Notes: generated from the sequence alone by a model not told the origin. Positions 8,833-18,823 are shown, counted from the stretch's first letter. The stretch is 64,000 nt of DNA from Nitrospirota bacterium (GCA_026387665.1 JAPLLG010000008.1:62001-126000), one strand, 5' to 3'. A program made the numbers and translations.

Positions 8833-8877
8833 CTTTTTGATCACCGCAGTTTCATTCACCTATCCAGCAAGAGGATC

Positions 8878-10731
8878 GTGCCGACTCTCACGATGCCCTT
8901 TATGTCGAGCCGAACGGCGAACAGCCGAGGTCTCACGCCGCTGAGGCGGGTGCTCTGCGCGCTCATTCCCTTGGCCCTGGGGGCTTGCGTTGCGCCGACC
9001 CATGCGCCGGACGGGAAGCTTGCCCCTGCTGGTGTGGCGAAGGTCGCGCCGTCGGCTCACCGTCCCGATGCGTCAGCCTCCTACCATTTCATGCTCGGCT
9101 ACCAGGCTGAGCTTGTCCAGGACACAGATCGTGCGATTCAGGAATATCAGGCCGCGCTGAAGACGGACCCGACGTCCCATTCGGTGAACGCCAGGCTGGC
9201 CAGCCTCTATTTTTCACTGGGCGATGCGGCTCAGGCCATTCGTTACGCGAACGAAGCGACGGAGGGATCCGTTCAGGACGGCCCGTTGCTCACGCAGATG
9301 GCAGGCATTTTGGCCAGTGTGGGGCAGGGGGAACGTGCGGTGAAACTGTTGGATCGCGCCATCGAACTGAACCCGACATCCGGCGACCCCTATTTTACCA
9401 AGGGCCTGTTGCTTCTGAATCTGAAACAGCAGTCTGAGGCGGAGCAGGCCATTCGAGCCGGTCTGGCTGTGGCTCCCGAATCGTCCGTCGGCCATTACCA
9501 CTTGGGGCGTATGCTTCTGGATGCGGGGAAGGGGGCGGAGGCAGCGGTCAGTTTGGAACGGGCGATCGTTGCCAATGCGGCGTTTGAACCGGCCTACCTT
9601 TCGCTCGCTTCGATCTATGAATCGCTACAAGATTATGGGCGCGCGATCGCTGTGCTGCGGAAATATCTCCAGACCGTGAATCCGCGAAACCGGGATATCC
9701 GGCATCAGTTGGTTCGGCTCCATGTGGCGGCGAAGGATTACCCGAATGCCAGGAAAGAGTTAGGGGAATTGCTGGCGGAGGATCCGTCGGACCTCGATGC
9801 CCAGCTCAGGCTGGCGCTTCTGTATGGGGAAGAGAAGGACTATCCCAAGGCCATTGATCAACTGATCCAGATTCTCAAGGTTCGCCCGACAGAGCTCAAA
9901 ATTAGAGACTATCTTGGGTTTCTCTACGAGGAAGCCAAGGACACGAAGAAAGCTCTCGAGACCTACACGTTTAACGTGCAACTGGAGCCCTCTTATTTCG
10001 AAGGGCATCTGCATCTTGGTGTGTTGTTTTACCGGTTGAAGCAATTTCCCGAGGCCATTACCCATTTGACCAAGGCCGTCACGATCAATCCGAAACAGCC
10101 GGAAGCCTACATCGTACTGGGCTTGACCTATTTGCAGAAGGACCAGTTCGATGATGCGGCCAGGGTCCTGGAGGAAGGCATCGGCCAGAATCCCAAAAGC
10201 GCCGACCTGCACTTTAATCTTGGCACGGTCTACGACAAGCTCAATCGGTTCGATGACGTGGTGCGCGTCATGGAGGCTGCGATTAAGCTCGATCCCCATC
10301 ATGCCGATGCGCTCAACTATTTGGGGTACAGCTATGCAGAGCGAGGGGTCAAGATCGAGCAAGCGCTCTCCCTGACTAAACAGGCCGTCGCGCTTAAACC
10401 GGCCAATGGGTACTATGTCGATAGTCTCGCCTGGGCCTTGTTTAAATCAGGCTTGCTGCCAGAGGCCTTGACCGAGATGAAGCGTGCGTTGGCCCTCGTC
10501 GGCGAGGACGCGGTGCTCTATGAGCATCTAGGTGATATCTACGCCAAGCAACGAAACCTCTCAGAATCCCGCGAGGCCTGGCTCCGTGCACTGGAGCTCG
10601 ACCCCTCCAATCACAAGTTGATGGACCGATTCCGTGACTTGGGGCTGGGCGACCCAGCGAAGGAAGAGCGTATCCAGCAGGCCAAGCAGCGTGTATCCGA
10701 GAAAGTACAAAGCCCTTCCCCTAATCCCTAG
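8878..10731 (+). CDS. large TPR-repeat lipoprotein
   Basis: A 617-residue secreted protein built almost wholly of tetratricopeptide repeats, about 14 by eye, for example ASYHFMLGYQAELVQDTDRA, the segment before PLLTQMAGILASVGQGERAV and ADALNYLGYSYAERGVKIEQ. The N-terminus has a signal segment ending LALGACVAP, a lipobox with Cys near residue 37. The GTG start at 8878 follows AAGAGG; an ATG at 8893 is a close alternative. TPR lipoproteins of this type serve as scaffolds for envelope complexes, including type IV pilus biogenesis (PilF/Tgl type are smaller). A pilus role is suggested only by the pilA cluster next to it. It has its own promoter. Confidence 0.82.
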   Translation: MPTLTMPFMSSRTANSRGLTPLRRVLCALIPLALGACVAPTHAPDGKLAPAGVAKVAPSAHRPDASASYHFMLGYQAELVQDTDRAIQEYQAALKTDPTSHSVNARLASLYFSLGDAAQAIRYANEATEGSVQDGPLLTQMAGILASVGQGERAVKLLDRAIELNPTSGDPYFTKGLLLLNLKQQSEAEQAIRAGLAVAPESSVGHYHLGRMLLDAGKGAEAAVSLERAIVANAAFEPAYLSLASIYESLQDYGRAIAVLRKYLQTVNPRNRDIRHQLVRLHVAAKDYPNARKELGELLAEDPSDLDAQLRLALLYGEEKDYPKAIDQLIQILKVRPTELKIRDYLGFLYEEAKDTKKALETYTFNVQLEPSYFEGHLHLGVLFYRLKQFPEAITHLTKAVTINPKQPEAYIVLGLTYLQKDQFDDAARVLEEGIGQNPKSADLHFNLGTVYDKLNRFDDVVRVMEAAIKLDPHHADALNYLGYSYAERGVKIEQALSLTKQAVALKPANGYYVDSLAWALFKSGLLPEALTEMKRALALVGEDAVLYEHLGDIYAKQRNLSESREAWLRALELDPSNHKLMDRFRDLGLGDPAKEERIQQAKQRVSEKVQSPSPNP

Positions 10732-10972
10732 TTCGCCTTGTCGTTCCTGTTTTCTCCCTTTTCTTCTCTATCTTTCCTTTATAGCCGGCAGCCAGGATCG
10801 TCAAAAAACTCTGGAATGGGCCAAGTCCAGGCTAGTTTTGTGACAAATATTGGCATATTCAGGCAAAAACAGGATTGAAATTGTCCAGCCAGGATTGGCC
10901 CTGTTGCGAGGCGCAAGTCGTAACGCATTGATATGTAACGGTGCTGTTGGTTTTTCTGACTTGGAATAACGC
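10732..10972. other. non-coding leader region before the pilA promoter
   Basis: About 240 bases without a convincing gene. A pyrimidine-rich stretch (10741-10780) follows the TPR gene. AT-rich sequence with TTGTGACAAATATTGGCA (10838-10855) lies 120-140 bases upstream of the sigma-54 promoter, where an NtrC-type activator such as PilR would bind. The activator site is a guess; no known PilR consensus is clear. Confidence 0.3.
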
Positions 10973-10990
10973 TTGGCACCGAATCTGCTA
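10973..10990 (+). promoter_or_regulatory. sigma-54 (RpoN) promoter of pilA
   Basis: TTGGCACCGAATCTGCTA carries the invariant GG (-25/-24) and GC (-13/-12) separated by exactly ten bases, as sigma-54 requires. Expected transcription start is near 11000, giving a leader of about 90 bases before pilA. pilA genes in Pseudomonas, Myxococcus and Geobacter are RpoN-dependent, so position and family knowledge agree. Confidence 0.7.
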
Positions 10991-11088
10991 AAGGCCTAGG
11001 TAGCAGAAATCGGACGTCGTTCCGATTGAGCAACGAAAGCAAGGGTGTGAAAGGGGCGTTAGTGAACTATCACCAAGGAGGCAGTACG

Positions 11089-11718
11089 ATGGTTAAGACA
11101 TTCCGCAAACAAGAGGGTTTCACCCTCATCGAGTTGATGATCGTCGTGGCGATCATCGGGATCTTGGCGGCTATCGCCATTCCGAACTTCTTGCAGTATC
11201 AGCTGAAGTCTCGGCAGTCTGAGGCCAAGACGAATCTGATGGCGATCAAAACGTCAGAGGTGTCCTGGAACGGTGAGCGTGGTTGCTTCCTGACGGTAGG
11301 CAGATGGCCGGTGGCGGCTCTTCCTGTAGCTGGGACGAAGAATACATTCGCGCCCTGGTTCCCGGGTGCCGCCGCAATTGTTCCCACCCCTGCGAACGCC
11401 GCTACCGGATGGTGCGTTGGTGCTGCTGGTGCGGGAGTCACGACAGGAAACTTTGCGGCTTTGGGTTTTCAGCCAACCGGTAACGTTATGTACAATTATG
11501 CAACTGGTACCTATGCCGCTACACAGACATCCTGTCTTGGTCCAGTGTTAGCACCTGCCGCTAATATTGCTCATGAGGTAGGAACTCTGGATGCTGGCCC
11601 GACCGCCGTTGGCTTTAGAGCGACGGCTTCGAGCAACTTGGATGGAGACGCTACGATCTCCGTCTGGGCAGTGGCCGATGGTACGGGTGCGCAAGACTGC
11701 ACGACAGGTGACTTCTAG
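11089..11718 (+). CDS. pilA: type IV pilin
   Basis: A 209-residue major pilin candidate. The prepilin leader MVKTFRKQEG is cut before Phe by prepilin peptidase, and mature FTLIELMIVVAIIGILAAIA is the canonical N-terminal helix with Glu5. The globular part is rich in Ala, Gly and Thr and has four Cys that could form disulfides (in GCFLTV, WCVGAA, TSCLGP and DCTTGDF). The ATG at 11089 follows AAGGAGG at good spacing. A sigma-54 promoter lies upstream and a strong terminator immediately downstream, so pilA can be made in large amounts as a single-gene transcript. Confidence 0.93.
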   Translation: MVKTFRKQEGFTLIELMIVVAIIGILAAIAIPNFLQYQLKSRQSEAKTNLMAIKTSEVSWNGERGCFLTVGRWPVAALPVAGTKNTFAPWFPGAAAIVPTPANAATGWCVGAAGAGVTTGNFAALGFQPTGNVMYNYATGTYAATQTSCLGPVLAPAANIAHEVGTLDAGPTAVGFRATASSNLDGDATISVWAVADGTGAQDCTTGDF

Positions 11719-11748
11719 TAAATAGGCGAATCCTGTTCGTGGCGAATC

Positions 11749-11787
11749 GTCCCGCCGACTGGCAACAGTCGGCGGGACCTTGTGTTT
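11749..11787 (+). terminator. intrinsic terminator after pilA
   Basis: GTCCCGCCGACT (11749-11760) pairs perfectly with AGTCGGCGGGAC (11767-11778) around a six-base loop, followed by CTTGTGTTTT. It separates pilA from the downstream TPR/ABC genes. Confidence 0.8.
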
Positions 11788-11851
11788 TGAAAGAGGCTCT
11801 GTTACCGATATGAATGTGGTGCCTCTCTTCCAGCCATCAACCATCTATCAT

Positions 11852-12742
11852 ATGAATGTGCGAGCGAAACTCGTCCCCTTGGCGGTGGTTGCCGCATTCC
11901 TGGGTCTTGTGGCCCTTCTTACGTGGTTTCAGCAGAGCCTGGATCGACGGCTCGATCAGCACACCATGAGGATCGAAGAATTGGCGCAACTGCCGCGCGG
12001 CGAATATCTCAAGCCTGCGTTGTTAGGCTATCATCACGTAGGGGCCGATGTGCTTTGGCTCAGGCTCGTGCAAGTGATCGGGGAAAAACGAAATAGCAAA
12101 GATGAGTATGAGTGGATGTACCATGCGTTGGACGTCATCACGACGCTCGATCCTCAATATGCCTATGCCTATTATGCAGGCGGGGTGATTCTCGGTGATC
12201 TCGCTAACCGCACAGATTTAAGCAATCGGTTGCTTGAAAAGGGCGCCACCGCAAATCCAGCCGTCTGGAACATTCCTTTTCTGCTTGGGTACAACCATTA
12301 TTTTCTACTTGGCGATCCAGCCAAGGGGGCAGAATACATTATGCAGGCGGCCAGTTTGCCTGGCCGTCCTGACTATCTTTCCGGACTGGCTACTCGCATG
12401 GCTGCGGAGGCAGGGCAGCCTGAGACGGCTCTGGTGTTTTTGGAAGCCAGATTGCGAGAGACACAAGACCAGGAGATGCGAGAATTCTTGGCGAAGCGGA
12501 TGAAAGAAGTTATCATCGAACGGGATATTCTCATGTTGGAGAAAGCTATCGCCGTCTACCGGGCGCAACATCGGGCCCTTCCTGCGACACTGACGGATCT
12601 CGTCGCGGCAGGAGCCCTCCCGATGCTGCCCTTGGAACCGTTTGGAGGGAACTATCTGTTGGATCGCAAGACCGGTTTAGTCTCTAGTTCGACTCATCCG
12701 GAACGTCTCCGCACGTTTTTCAAACGGAAGCAGCCTGCATAG
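11852..12742 (+). CDS. TPR-like membrane protein in the PilG position
   Basis: About 296 residues. An N-terminal membrane segment (LVPLAVVAAFLGLVALLTWF) is followed by helical repeats (YHALDVITTLDPQYAYAYYA, GYNHYFLLGDPAKGAEYIMQ) and a C-terminal region with LPMLPLEPFGGNYLLDRKTG, a pattern also seen at the ends of pseudopilin-like proteins. It sits between pilA and an ABC ATPase/permease pair, the same order as pilA-pilG-pilH-pilI in Myxococcus xanthus, where PilG is needed for pili. The start is uncertain: ATG at 11810 or 11852, neither with a good ribosome binding site. I take the one just before the membrane segment. Confidence 0.7.
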   Translation: MNVRAKLVPLAVVAAFLGLVALLTWFQQSLDRRLDQHTMRIEELAQLPRGEYLKPALLGYHHVGADVLWLRLVQVIGEKRNSKDEYEWMYHALDVITTLDPQYAYAYYAGGVILGDLANRTDLSNRLLEKGATANPAVWNIPFLLGYNHYFLLGDPAKGAEYIMQAASLPGRPDYLSGLATRMAAEAGQPETALVFLEARLRETQDQEMREFLAKRMKEVIIERDILMLEKAIAVYRAQHRALPATLTDLVAAGALPMLPLEPFGGNYLLDRKTGLVSSSTHPERLRTFFKRKQPA

Positions 12743-12758
12743 TGTAGGAAAGTGAGCC

Positions 12759-13724
12759 ATGACGCCTAGCTCCGATCTCGTGGTACAGACAGACCGACTC
12801 TCCAAGGTTTTCCGTGTGGGGTTCTGGGGGAAACGTGTGACCGCAGTGGACGGCCTGAGCCTCGAAGTCCGTCGTGGGGAAGTGTTCGGGTTTCTCGGCC
12901 CGAACGGCGCTGGGAAAACCACCACTCTCAAGATGTTGATGGGGCTCATCTACCCGACGAGCGGGAGCGCGAAACTGTTCGGCAGGGATCTGGGCGATCC
13001 GCAGAGCAAGGCCCGGCTGGGATTTCTTCCCGAGTCCCCCTATTTTTATGACTACCTCACGAGCCGGGAGTTTCTCCGGTTCTACGGCCATTTGTTCGGT
13101 CTGTGGGGGGCGGATTTGGACAAGCGGATCGACGAACTCTTGGAACTGGTCGGCATGATCTCTGCGAAGGATCTCCAGCTCAGGAAGTTTTCGAAAGGTA
13201 TGTTGCAGCGGGTGGGGATCGCCCAAGCTTTGATCAACGATCCTGAGTTGGTGGTGCTGGATGAGCCCATGTCAGGGCTGGACCCTATCGGACGAAAAGA
13301 AGTGCGCGATCTGATTCTGCGGCTCAAAGAGTCCGGGAAGACGGTCTTGTTTAGCTCCCACATCCTGCACGATGCCGAAGTTTTGTGCGATCGGGTGGCG
13401 ATGATCCTGAAGGGGCGCCTGGTGGCTTGTGGTTCGGTGACCGATTTGCTGGATCAGGGGGCGAGTCACCAAGTGGAATTGGTCGTGGACCGTCTGACAC
13501 AGGAAGGATTGGGCCACTTACGCCCGCTGACTGACAAGGTGGTGCAGCAGGGGGATCGGATGTTGGTGGTGCTGAAGAATCAACAACACGTTAGCGGGGC
13601 GCTGGAGATTATCCGCAGCGCGAAGGCCAATTTGGTGTCGCTCAATCCTCAAAAGGGATCGCTGGAGGACCTCTTCATCCGGGAGGTTGAGGGCCATCGG
13701 AGTCCGTCGGAGCAGCGCCCATGA
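12759..13724 (+). CDS. ABC transporter ATP-binding protein (PilH-like)
   Basis: A 321-residue ATPase of an ABC-2-type exporter. Walker A is GPNGAGKTTTLKM, the signature region is RKFSKGMLQRVGIAQAL, Walker B is ELVVLDEPMSGLDP and the H-loop is in LFSSHILHDAE. The last 90 residues form the extra C-terminal domain common in NatA/CcmA-like exporters. It starts 16 bases after the TPR protein with GGAAAGTGA upstream, and its stop overlaps the permease start (ATGA). The substrate is unknown; position after pilA suggests a pilus-linked role as in M. xanthus PilH. Confidence 0.88.
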   Translation: MTPSSDLVVQTDRLSKVFRVGFWGKRVTAVDGLSLEVRRGEVFGFLGPNGAGKTTTLKMLMGLIYPTSGSAKLFGRDLGDPQSKARLGFLPESPYFYDYLTSREFLRFYGHLFGLWGADLDKRIDELLELVGMISAKDLQLRKFSKGMLQRVGIAQALINDPELVVLDEPMSGLDPIGRKEVRDLILRLKESGKTVLFSSHILHDAEVLCDRVAMILKGRLVACGSVTDLLDQGASHQVELVVDRLTQEGLGHLRPLTDKVVQQGDRMLVVLKNQQHVSGALEIIRSAKANLVSLNPQKGSLEDLFIREVEGHRSPSEQRP

Positions 13725-14482
13725 AAATCCTATCGATCGTGCTCAATACTTTCCGAGAAAACCTGCGAGACAAGCTGCTCTATAATCTGCTGGTTTTTGC
13801 CCTGCTCATGATCGGCAGCTCCGTGCTCCTCTCGCGGTTGACCTTGGGAGAGTTTCACCGCCTCATTCTGGATCTCGGGCTGGGGAGCATTAATTTCTTC
13901 GGAGTCTTGATCGCCATCTTTGTCGGGATCGGGCTGGTGAGCAAGGAGATCGAGAAGAAGACCATCTATACGATCGTCTCCAAGCCGGTGGCGCGCTACC
14001 AATTTCTGCTCGGCAAGTATCTGGGCCTCACGATCACCCTCTTCGTTAATACGGTGGTCATGGCGCTGGGACTGTTGTTGGTGCTCTATGCCCAGGATGT
14101 GCCCGTCGAGGGGGTGCTCTTCAAGGCGCTGGCGCTGATTTTTGTCGAGTTCATGGTCATCACCGCGGTGGCCCTGCTGTTCTCCACCTTTACCAGTGCC
14201 ACCCTGAGCGCCATCTTCACGCTGGCGCTGTATGTAATCGGGCATCTTACGGCCGACCTGAAAACGGCTGGGGCGAAGATGGATGATCTCAGCCGGGGGC
14301 TATTGAACGGGATCTATTATTTCCTGCCCAACCTCGAACGGTTCAACTTGAAGGGCCATGTCGTGCATCACCTGGAAGTTAGCGGGTCGGATTTGCTGTT
14401 GATTGTCGCCTACGGCGCAACCTACACGGCGTTTCTCCTCTTTCTTGCCAGCCTGATTTTTCATCGGCGCGACTTCCGCTAA
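13721..14482 (+). CDS. ABC-2 type transporter permease (PilI-like)
   Basis: A 253-residue inner-membrane protein with about six hydrophobic segments, for example LLYNLLVFALLMIGSSVLL, FGVLIAIFVGIGLVSKEIE and FLLFLASLIF near the C-terminus. The KEIEKKTIYTIVSKPVARYQ stretch is typical of ABC-2 permeases whose cytosolic loop follows the first helices. It overlaps the ATPase gene by four bases, so the two form one transporter. By synteny it corresponds to M. xanthus PilI. Confidence 0.85.
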   Translation: MKILSIVLNTFRENLRDKLLYNLLVFALLMIGSSVLLSRLTLGEFHRLILDLGLGSINFFGVLIAIFVGIGLVSKEIEKKTIYTIVSKPVARYQFLLGKYLGLTITLFVNTVVMALGLLLVLYAQDVPVEGVLFKALALIFVEFMVITAVALLFSTFTSATLSAIFTLALYVIGHLTADLKTAGAKMDDLSRGLLNGIYYFLPNLERFNLKGHVVHHLEVSGSDLLLIVAYGATYTAFLLFLASLIFHRRDFR

Positions 14483-14605
14483 GCTTGTCGGACCGCTGCT
14501 CGGATTCTCTACTTGCATTCTCTCCAGGGGCAAGGTATTGAAGGGAGTGGCGCGACAGCTTGTCGGGCCTTCGATCATGAAGATTTCTACGGGAGAGTCG
14601 TTTCG

Positions 14606-15724
14606 ATGAATGTGCCATTACTCGATTTGAAAGCTCAGTTCCTGCCCATCCGCGCGGAGATCATGGCGGAGGTGCAAACTGTCTGTGACGAGCAGGGCTT
14701 TATCCTGGGACCACGCGTCGTGGCCTTCGAGGAGTCCGTCGCCAAATACATCGGGTCGCGCTATGCGATCGGTTGCGCCTCCGGGAGCGACGCGCTATTG
14801 CTCTCCCTCATGGCCATGGGTGTAAAGGCCGGCGATGAGGTCGTTACAGTCCCGTTTACATTTTTCGCTACAGCCGGCGCGATTTCACGGTTGGGCGCAA
14901 AGCCGGTGTTCCTGGACATTCAGTCCGACACGTTCAACATCGATCCCCAGCTGATCGAGCGAGCGATCACGCCACGCACGAAAGCCATCATGCCCGTGCA
15001 CCTCTTCGGGCAATGTGCGGACATGGCGGCGATCAACGAGATTGCCAGGCGGAAAAATGTCTATGTCATCGAGGATGCCTGTCAGGCCATCGGAGCCGGC
15101 CAGCAGGGGAAACGAGCCGGGGTCCTCGGGGACACAGGCTGCTTTAGCTTCTTCCCTACCAAGAATTTGGGCGGTTTTGGCGATGGGGGGCTCATCACGA
15201 CCAACGACAAAGCCCTTGCCGATTCGATGGCGATGCTCCGTGTTCACGGGAGCCAGGTCCGCTATCTTCATGAAGCGGTGGGGATCAATAGCCGGTTGGA
15301 TGCGCTCCAGGCTGCGGTGCTCACTATCAAGTTGAAGTATCTCGACCAGTGGACCGAGGGGCGACGCAAGAACGCCGAGCGGTATCGGCAGTTGTTTGCC
15401 AAGACGAAACATGCGGATTGCATCACCCTGCCGCATACCACGCCGGGCAATTTCCACGTCTACAACCAGTTCACGGTCCGGGCGCCGAAGCGCGACGAGT
15501 TGCGTGCCTTTCTCAAAGAGAAGGGGGTTGGCACGGAAGTCTACTATCCGCTCCCGATGCATCTCCAACACTGCTATCGCGAGTTAGGCCATCAGAAGGG
15601 GGCCTTTCCTCTATCGGAGCAGGCAGCTGAAGAGGTGATGTCTATCCCGATCTATGCCGAACTGACGGAAGTGCAGCAGGTCTATGTGGTAGAGATGATC
15701 GCGGAGTTCTACAAGCGCGGTTAG
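14606..15724 (+). CDS. DegT/DnrJ/EryC1-family sugar aminotransferase
   Basis: A 372-residue PLP-dependent enzyme that aminates a nucleotide-linked keto-sugar. It has [18 protein letters not shown] near the N-terminus, [14 protein letters not shown] and the cofactor lysine in [14 protein letters not shown]. The C-terminal [18 protein letters not shown] matches WbpE/FdtB-type members, so the product is likely an amino-sugar for surface glycans or protein glycosylation. The ATG at 14606 is chosen because [12 protein letters not shown] is the usual family start. It follows the ABC permease after 123 bases. Pilin glycosylation is possible but not shown. Confidence 0.88.
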   Translation: MNVPLLDLKAQFLPIRAEIMAEVQTVCDEQGFILGPRVVAFEESVAKYIGSRYAIGCASGSDALLLSLMAMGVKAGDEVVTVPFTFFATAGAISRLGAKPVFLDIQSDTFNIDPQLIERAITPRTKAIMPVHLFGQCADMAAINEIARRKNVYVIEDACQAIGAGQQGKRAGVLGDTGCFSFFPTKNLGGFGDGGLITTNDKALADSMAMLRVHGSQVRYLHEAVGINSRLDALQAAVLTIKLKYLDQWTEGRRKNAERYRQLFAKTKHADCITLPHTTPGNFHVYNQFTVRAPKRDELRAFLKEKGVGTEVYYPLPMHLQHCYRELGHQKGAFPLSEQAAEEVMSIPIYAELTEVQQVYVVEMIAEFYKRG

Positions 15725-15860
15725 CTCTGCTCCGTTACACCTCTATTTCTGGCGAGTCTCTCGCCCCCGTCAACCCTATCCATTCCTGCATCCCGGCATA
15801 TCATGAACATACATTCGAAGTAGACGAACACTAGCATCCTGCTAGAAGAAGGAGTCCATA

Positions 15861-16850
15861 ATGAGGTCGCTGACGTGGGGAATCCTGTTCTCGCTTTCCC
15901 TGATGTGGAGCGCTGTTGCCATCGGCAAGGACCTTTCGCCTCGCGAGATTTACGAGCAGGTGGCTCCCGGCGTCGTGATGGTGATGGGCTATGCGGATGG
16001 CGGAGGGAAGGGAAGCGGTGGAACCGGTTCGATCATTCAGTCTGACGGACTGGTCCTCACGAACGCCCATGTGGTGATCGAAGAACAGACCGGGAAACCC
16101 TATGCCAGGCTGTCTGTCTTTCTCAAACCGGCCAGGGTGACGGGAGAGTCGAAGAGCGATCTTTCCCGTATGGTTCGCGCCAAGGTCCTGGCCTATTCGC
16201 AACCGTTGGACCTGGCTCTGCTGAAGCTGGATGGCGTGACTGAGGTCCTGCCTGTCGTCGATCTGAGTGAGTCCGGGCTGGCGAGGATCGGGGATCACGT
16301 CGTCGCCATCGGCCATCCTGAACAGGGTGGCTTATGGACCCTCACCACCGGCGTGATCAGCGCCGAGGTAGACAATTTCAACGGAGTCCGCGGTAAGCAC
16401 GTTTTTCAAACGGAGACAGGGCTCAATCGTGGCAATTCCGGTGGCCCATTGCTCGATGGCGAGGGCCATATGGTCGGGGTCAATACGGCAATTGCTCGCG
16501 TGGCTCCTGATGGCCTTCCGATCACGAGTATCAGTTTTTCGCTTAAGTCGAGCGTTGCCAGAAAGTGGTTGAAGGAACAAGGCGTGACCCTGCGAGGGAC
16601 GCAATTGCCAGCCGGACAAACACAGCCTGTGACCGACCAGCCGCAGGCCCAGCCAGCGCAGCCTCAACCCAAGCCAGTCTCGCCTCCTCAAGCTGAACTG
16701 CCGGTTAAGCCAACGGTCAAGCCGCCGGTGATTCAACCGGCCCCGGTTCGTCCCTATAATCTGGATGAGCTGATCAGCGATCGAGCGAAGGCGGAAGCGG
16801 ATCTCGACAGCATGATGTCTGAGATGCGTGGACGGATGAAGGGGAGATAG
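15861..16850 (+). CDS. trypsin-like serine protease (HtrA/S1C type) without PDZ
   Basis: A 329-residue exported protease. Residues 1-22 are a signal peptide. The catalytic triad is visible: His in LVLTNAHVVIEE, Asp in QPLDLALLKLDG and Ser in LNRGNSGGPLLDGEG. Instead of the PDZ domain of DegP/DegS there is a tail (about 250-300) rich in Pro, Gln and Val, followed by a charged helix DRAKAEADLDSMMSEMRG. It should act in the periplasm, where the Pro-rich tail may span or bind peptidoglycan. AAGGAG precedes the start. It converges with ilvD. Confidence 0.88.
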   Translation: MRSLTWGILFSLSLMWSAVAIGKDLSPREIYEQVAPGVVMVMGYADGGGKGSGGTGSIIQSDGLVLTNAHVVIEEQTGKPYARLSVFLKPARVTGESKSDLSRMVRAKVLAYSQPLDLALLKLDGVTEVLPVVDLSESGLARIGDHVVAIGHPEQGGLWTLTTGVISAEVDNFNGVRGKHVFQTETGLNRGNSGGPLLDGEGHMVGVNTAIARVAPDGLPITSISFSLKSSVARKWLKEQGVTLRGTQLPAGQTQPVTDQPQAQPAQPQPKPVSPPQAELPVKPTVKPPVIQPAPVRPYNLDELISDRAKAEADLDSMMSEMRGRMKGR

Positions 16851-16879
16851 AAGGGAAACAGGTTGTTTGTTCGACAGTC

Positions 16880-16910
16880 TGCGCGCCCGGCACTAAAGGC
16901 CGGGCGCGCA
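16880..16910. terminator. strong hairpin between convergent genes
   Basis: TGCGCGCCCGGC (16880-16891) and GCCGGGCGCGCA (16899-16910) form a perfect 12-bp stem with a seven-base loop. There is no T-run on either side, so intrinsic termination is probable but not certain. It lies between the protease gene and ilvD, which converge. Confidence 0.55.
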
Positions 16911-16971
16911 AGTTGTGAGTTGCTGAGTCTGGAGTGTTCGCCGAATATTCCCGCCGCGTGCCTGCTCACTC

Positions 16972-18645
16972 CTACGTCGTAATCGCTCCTTCCGAGGCAG
17001 AGGAGACATGCCTGGCATATTTGCCCATTACGCCGGAGGTGTAGCGGGGCTTCGGCTGTTTGACCTTCTTGAGCCTGGCGTTGATCTCTTTCTGCGAGAG
17101 CTCGACGGTCAATGTTCGCTTGGCGATATCGAAGACGATCATGTCGCCGTTTTTCACGGCGCCGATCGGACCTCCCTTGATGGCTTCCGGTGCAACATGG
17201 CCTGCCATCAGTCCATGGGTCGCGCCGGAGAAGCGGCCGTCTGTGAGGAGCGCGACTGAGTCGCCCAGACCGGCCCCGACGATGGCAGCCGTGACGCCCA
17301 GCATTTCCCTCATGCCTGGTCCTCCGGATGGACCTTCGTACCGAATCACCACTACATCGCCCGCTTTGATTTTACGGGACTGGACTGCGGCAAAGGCATC
17401 CTCTTCCCGGTTGTAGACCTTCGCCGGGCCGCGGAACGTCATGATCGAGTGGCCTGCCACCTTTACGACGCAGCCTTCGGGAGCCAGGTTTCCCTTCAAG
17501 ATGACGAGCCCGCCGGTTTTCTTGATCGGGTTCGACAGGGGCCGGAGCACTTGCTGCCCTGGAGTTTCCTTGGCTTCCTTGGCCTCTTCGCCGATCGTCC
17601 TGCCTGTCACGGTTGGTTGATTGGCATGCAGGATGCCCGCATCGAGTAGCCGCTTGGCGACCAAGGTGGTGCCTCCAGCCGCATAGAGATCTGACGCGGT
17701 AAATCTGCCGCCTGGCTTGAGGTCGGCGAGCAACGGCACCTTCCGGTTGATCTTGTCGAAATCGTCGATGCTTAGCTTGATCTTGGCTTCGCGCGCGATG
17801 GCGAGCAGATGCAGCACCGCATTTGTCGAGCCCCCGGTGGTGGCCACTGCGGCGATGGCGTTCTCCAGAGACTTTCGCGTGATGATCTGCTTGGGGCGCA
17901 GGTCGCGTTTCAGCAGATCCATGACCATCACGCCGCATTCGAAGGCCACGTCGTCTTTCTTCTGATCCATGGCCGGCACGCCGTTCCGTCCCATCATCGA
18001 GATGCCGAGGAATTCGAAGGCGATGGCCATGGTGTTGGCCGTGAACTGACCGCCGCAGGCGCCTGGGCCGGGGCAGGCATGGTCTTCGAGATCCTTGAGG
18101 TCGGCATCGTTCATGGTGCCGGCCGCATGTTTCCCGACCGCTTCGAAGACGTCTTGAATGGTCACGTCGTGGCCTTGAAAGCGGCCCGGCATGATCGACC
18201 CTCCGTAGAGCATCACCGAGGGTAGGTTCAATCGCGCGAGGGCCATCACGGTGCCTGGAATAGTCTTGTCGCAGCCTGAGAGGGCTACTACGCCGTCGAA
18301 CAGGTGCCCGCGAGCCACGAGCTCGATGGAATCGGCAATCACTTCCCGGCTGATCAGCGAGGCCTTCATCCCTTCGGTGCCCATCGAAATGCCGTCTGAG
18401 ACCGCGATGGTATTGTATTCGATGGGGGTGCCGCCTGCGGCTCTGATGCCGGCTTTCACCCGTTCCGACAAGCGGCGCAGGTGAAAGTTGCAGGGCATGA
18501 CTTCGATCCAGGTATTGGCGACGCCGATGATCGGACGAGACAGATCCTCGTCCGTGAATCCAACGGCTTTCAACATCGCGCGGGCCGGCGCCCGATCGGG
18601 ACCGGCCAGCAACTCGCGGCTTATCAGTTTCAACTCTTTCGACAT
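16972..18645 (-). CDS. ilvD: dihydroxy-acid dehydratase
   Basis: A 557-residue Fe-S enzyme of valine, leucine and isoleucine synthesis that dehydrates 2,3-dihydroxy acids. Cluster cysteines occur in [11 protein letters not shown] and [19 protein letters not shown]; the C-terminal [15 protein letters not shown] and [20 protein letters not shown] are family signatures. Full length for the family. AAGGGGAC precedes the ATG. A palindromic repeat begins 14 bases upstream of the start codon and separates it from the PepSY gene. Confidence 0.96.
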   Translation of the reverse strand: MSKELKLISRELLAGPDRAPARAMLKAVGFTDEDLSRPIIGVANTWIEVMPCNFHLRRLSERVKAGIRAAGGTPIEYNTIAVSDGISMGTEGMKASLISREVIADSIELVARGHLFDGVVALSGCDKTIPGTVMALARLNLPSVMLYGGSIMPGRFQGHDVTIQDVFEAVGKHAAGTMNDADLKDLEDHACPGPGACGGQFTANTMAIAFEFLGISMMGRNGVPAMDQKKDDVAFECGVMVMDLLKRDLRPKQIITRKSLENAIAAVATTGGSTNAVLHLLAIAREAKIKLSIDDFDKINRKVPLLADLKPGGRFTASDLYAAGGTTLVAKRLLDAGILHANQPTVTGRTIGEEAKEAKETPGQQVLRPLSNPIKKTGGLVILKGNLAPEGCVVKVAGHSIMTFRGPAKVYNREEDAFAAVQSRKIKAGDVVVIRYEGPSGGPGMREMLGVTAAIVGAGLGDSVALLTDGRFSGATHGLMAGHVAPEAIKGGPIGAVKNGDMIVFDIAKRTLTVELSQKEINARLKKVKQPKPRYTSGVMGKYARHVSSASEGAITT

Positions 18646-18658
18646 AACGTCCCCTTAC

Positions 18659-18782
18659 TGGCTGCTGAAAATGTTCCCCAGCTTCGTTCTCAGTCGCTCG
18701 AACCCCTCAACGTACCCTCTCGGGTATGCCTCGGGGCTCTCTCTCCTTGCGGCCTTGCTGGACGACCTGGTGATCAGCCTGG
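18659..18782. repeat. about 125-bp palindromic repeat, diverged copy
   Basis: Starts GCTGCTGAAAATG, has the internal CTCAACGTACC...GGGTATGCCTCG hairpin and ends GCGGCCTTGCTGGACG then a diverged terminus. The same order of blocks is seen at 49202 and 53042. It fills the gap between the PepSY gene and ilvD. Confidence 0.7.
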
Positions 18783-18823
18783 GGAGGTATCGACGTATGC
18801 GTGAGTCGATCTGACGCTAAGAA

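Noticed and set aside
11199-11844. Minus-strand frames opposite pilA
   Set aside because: They overlap pilA and its terminator and have no domain support.
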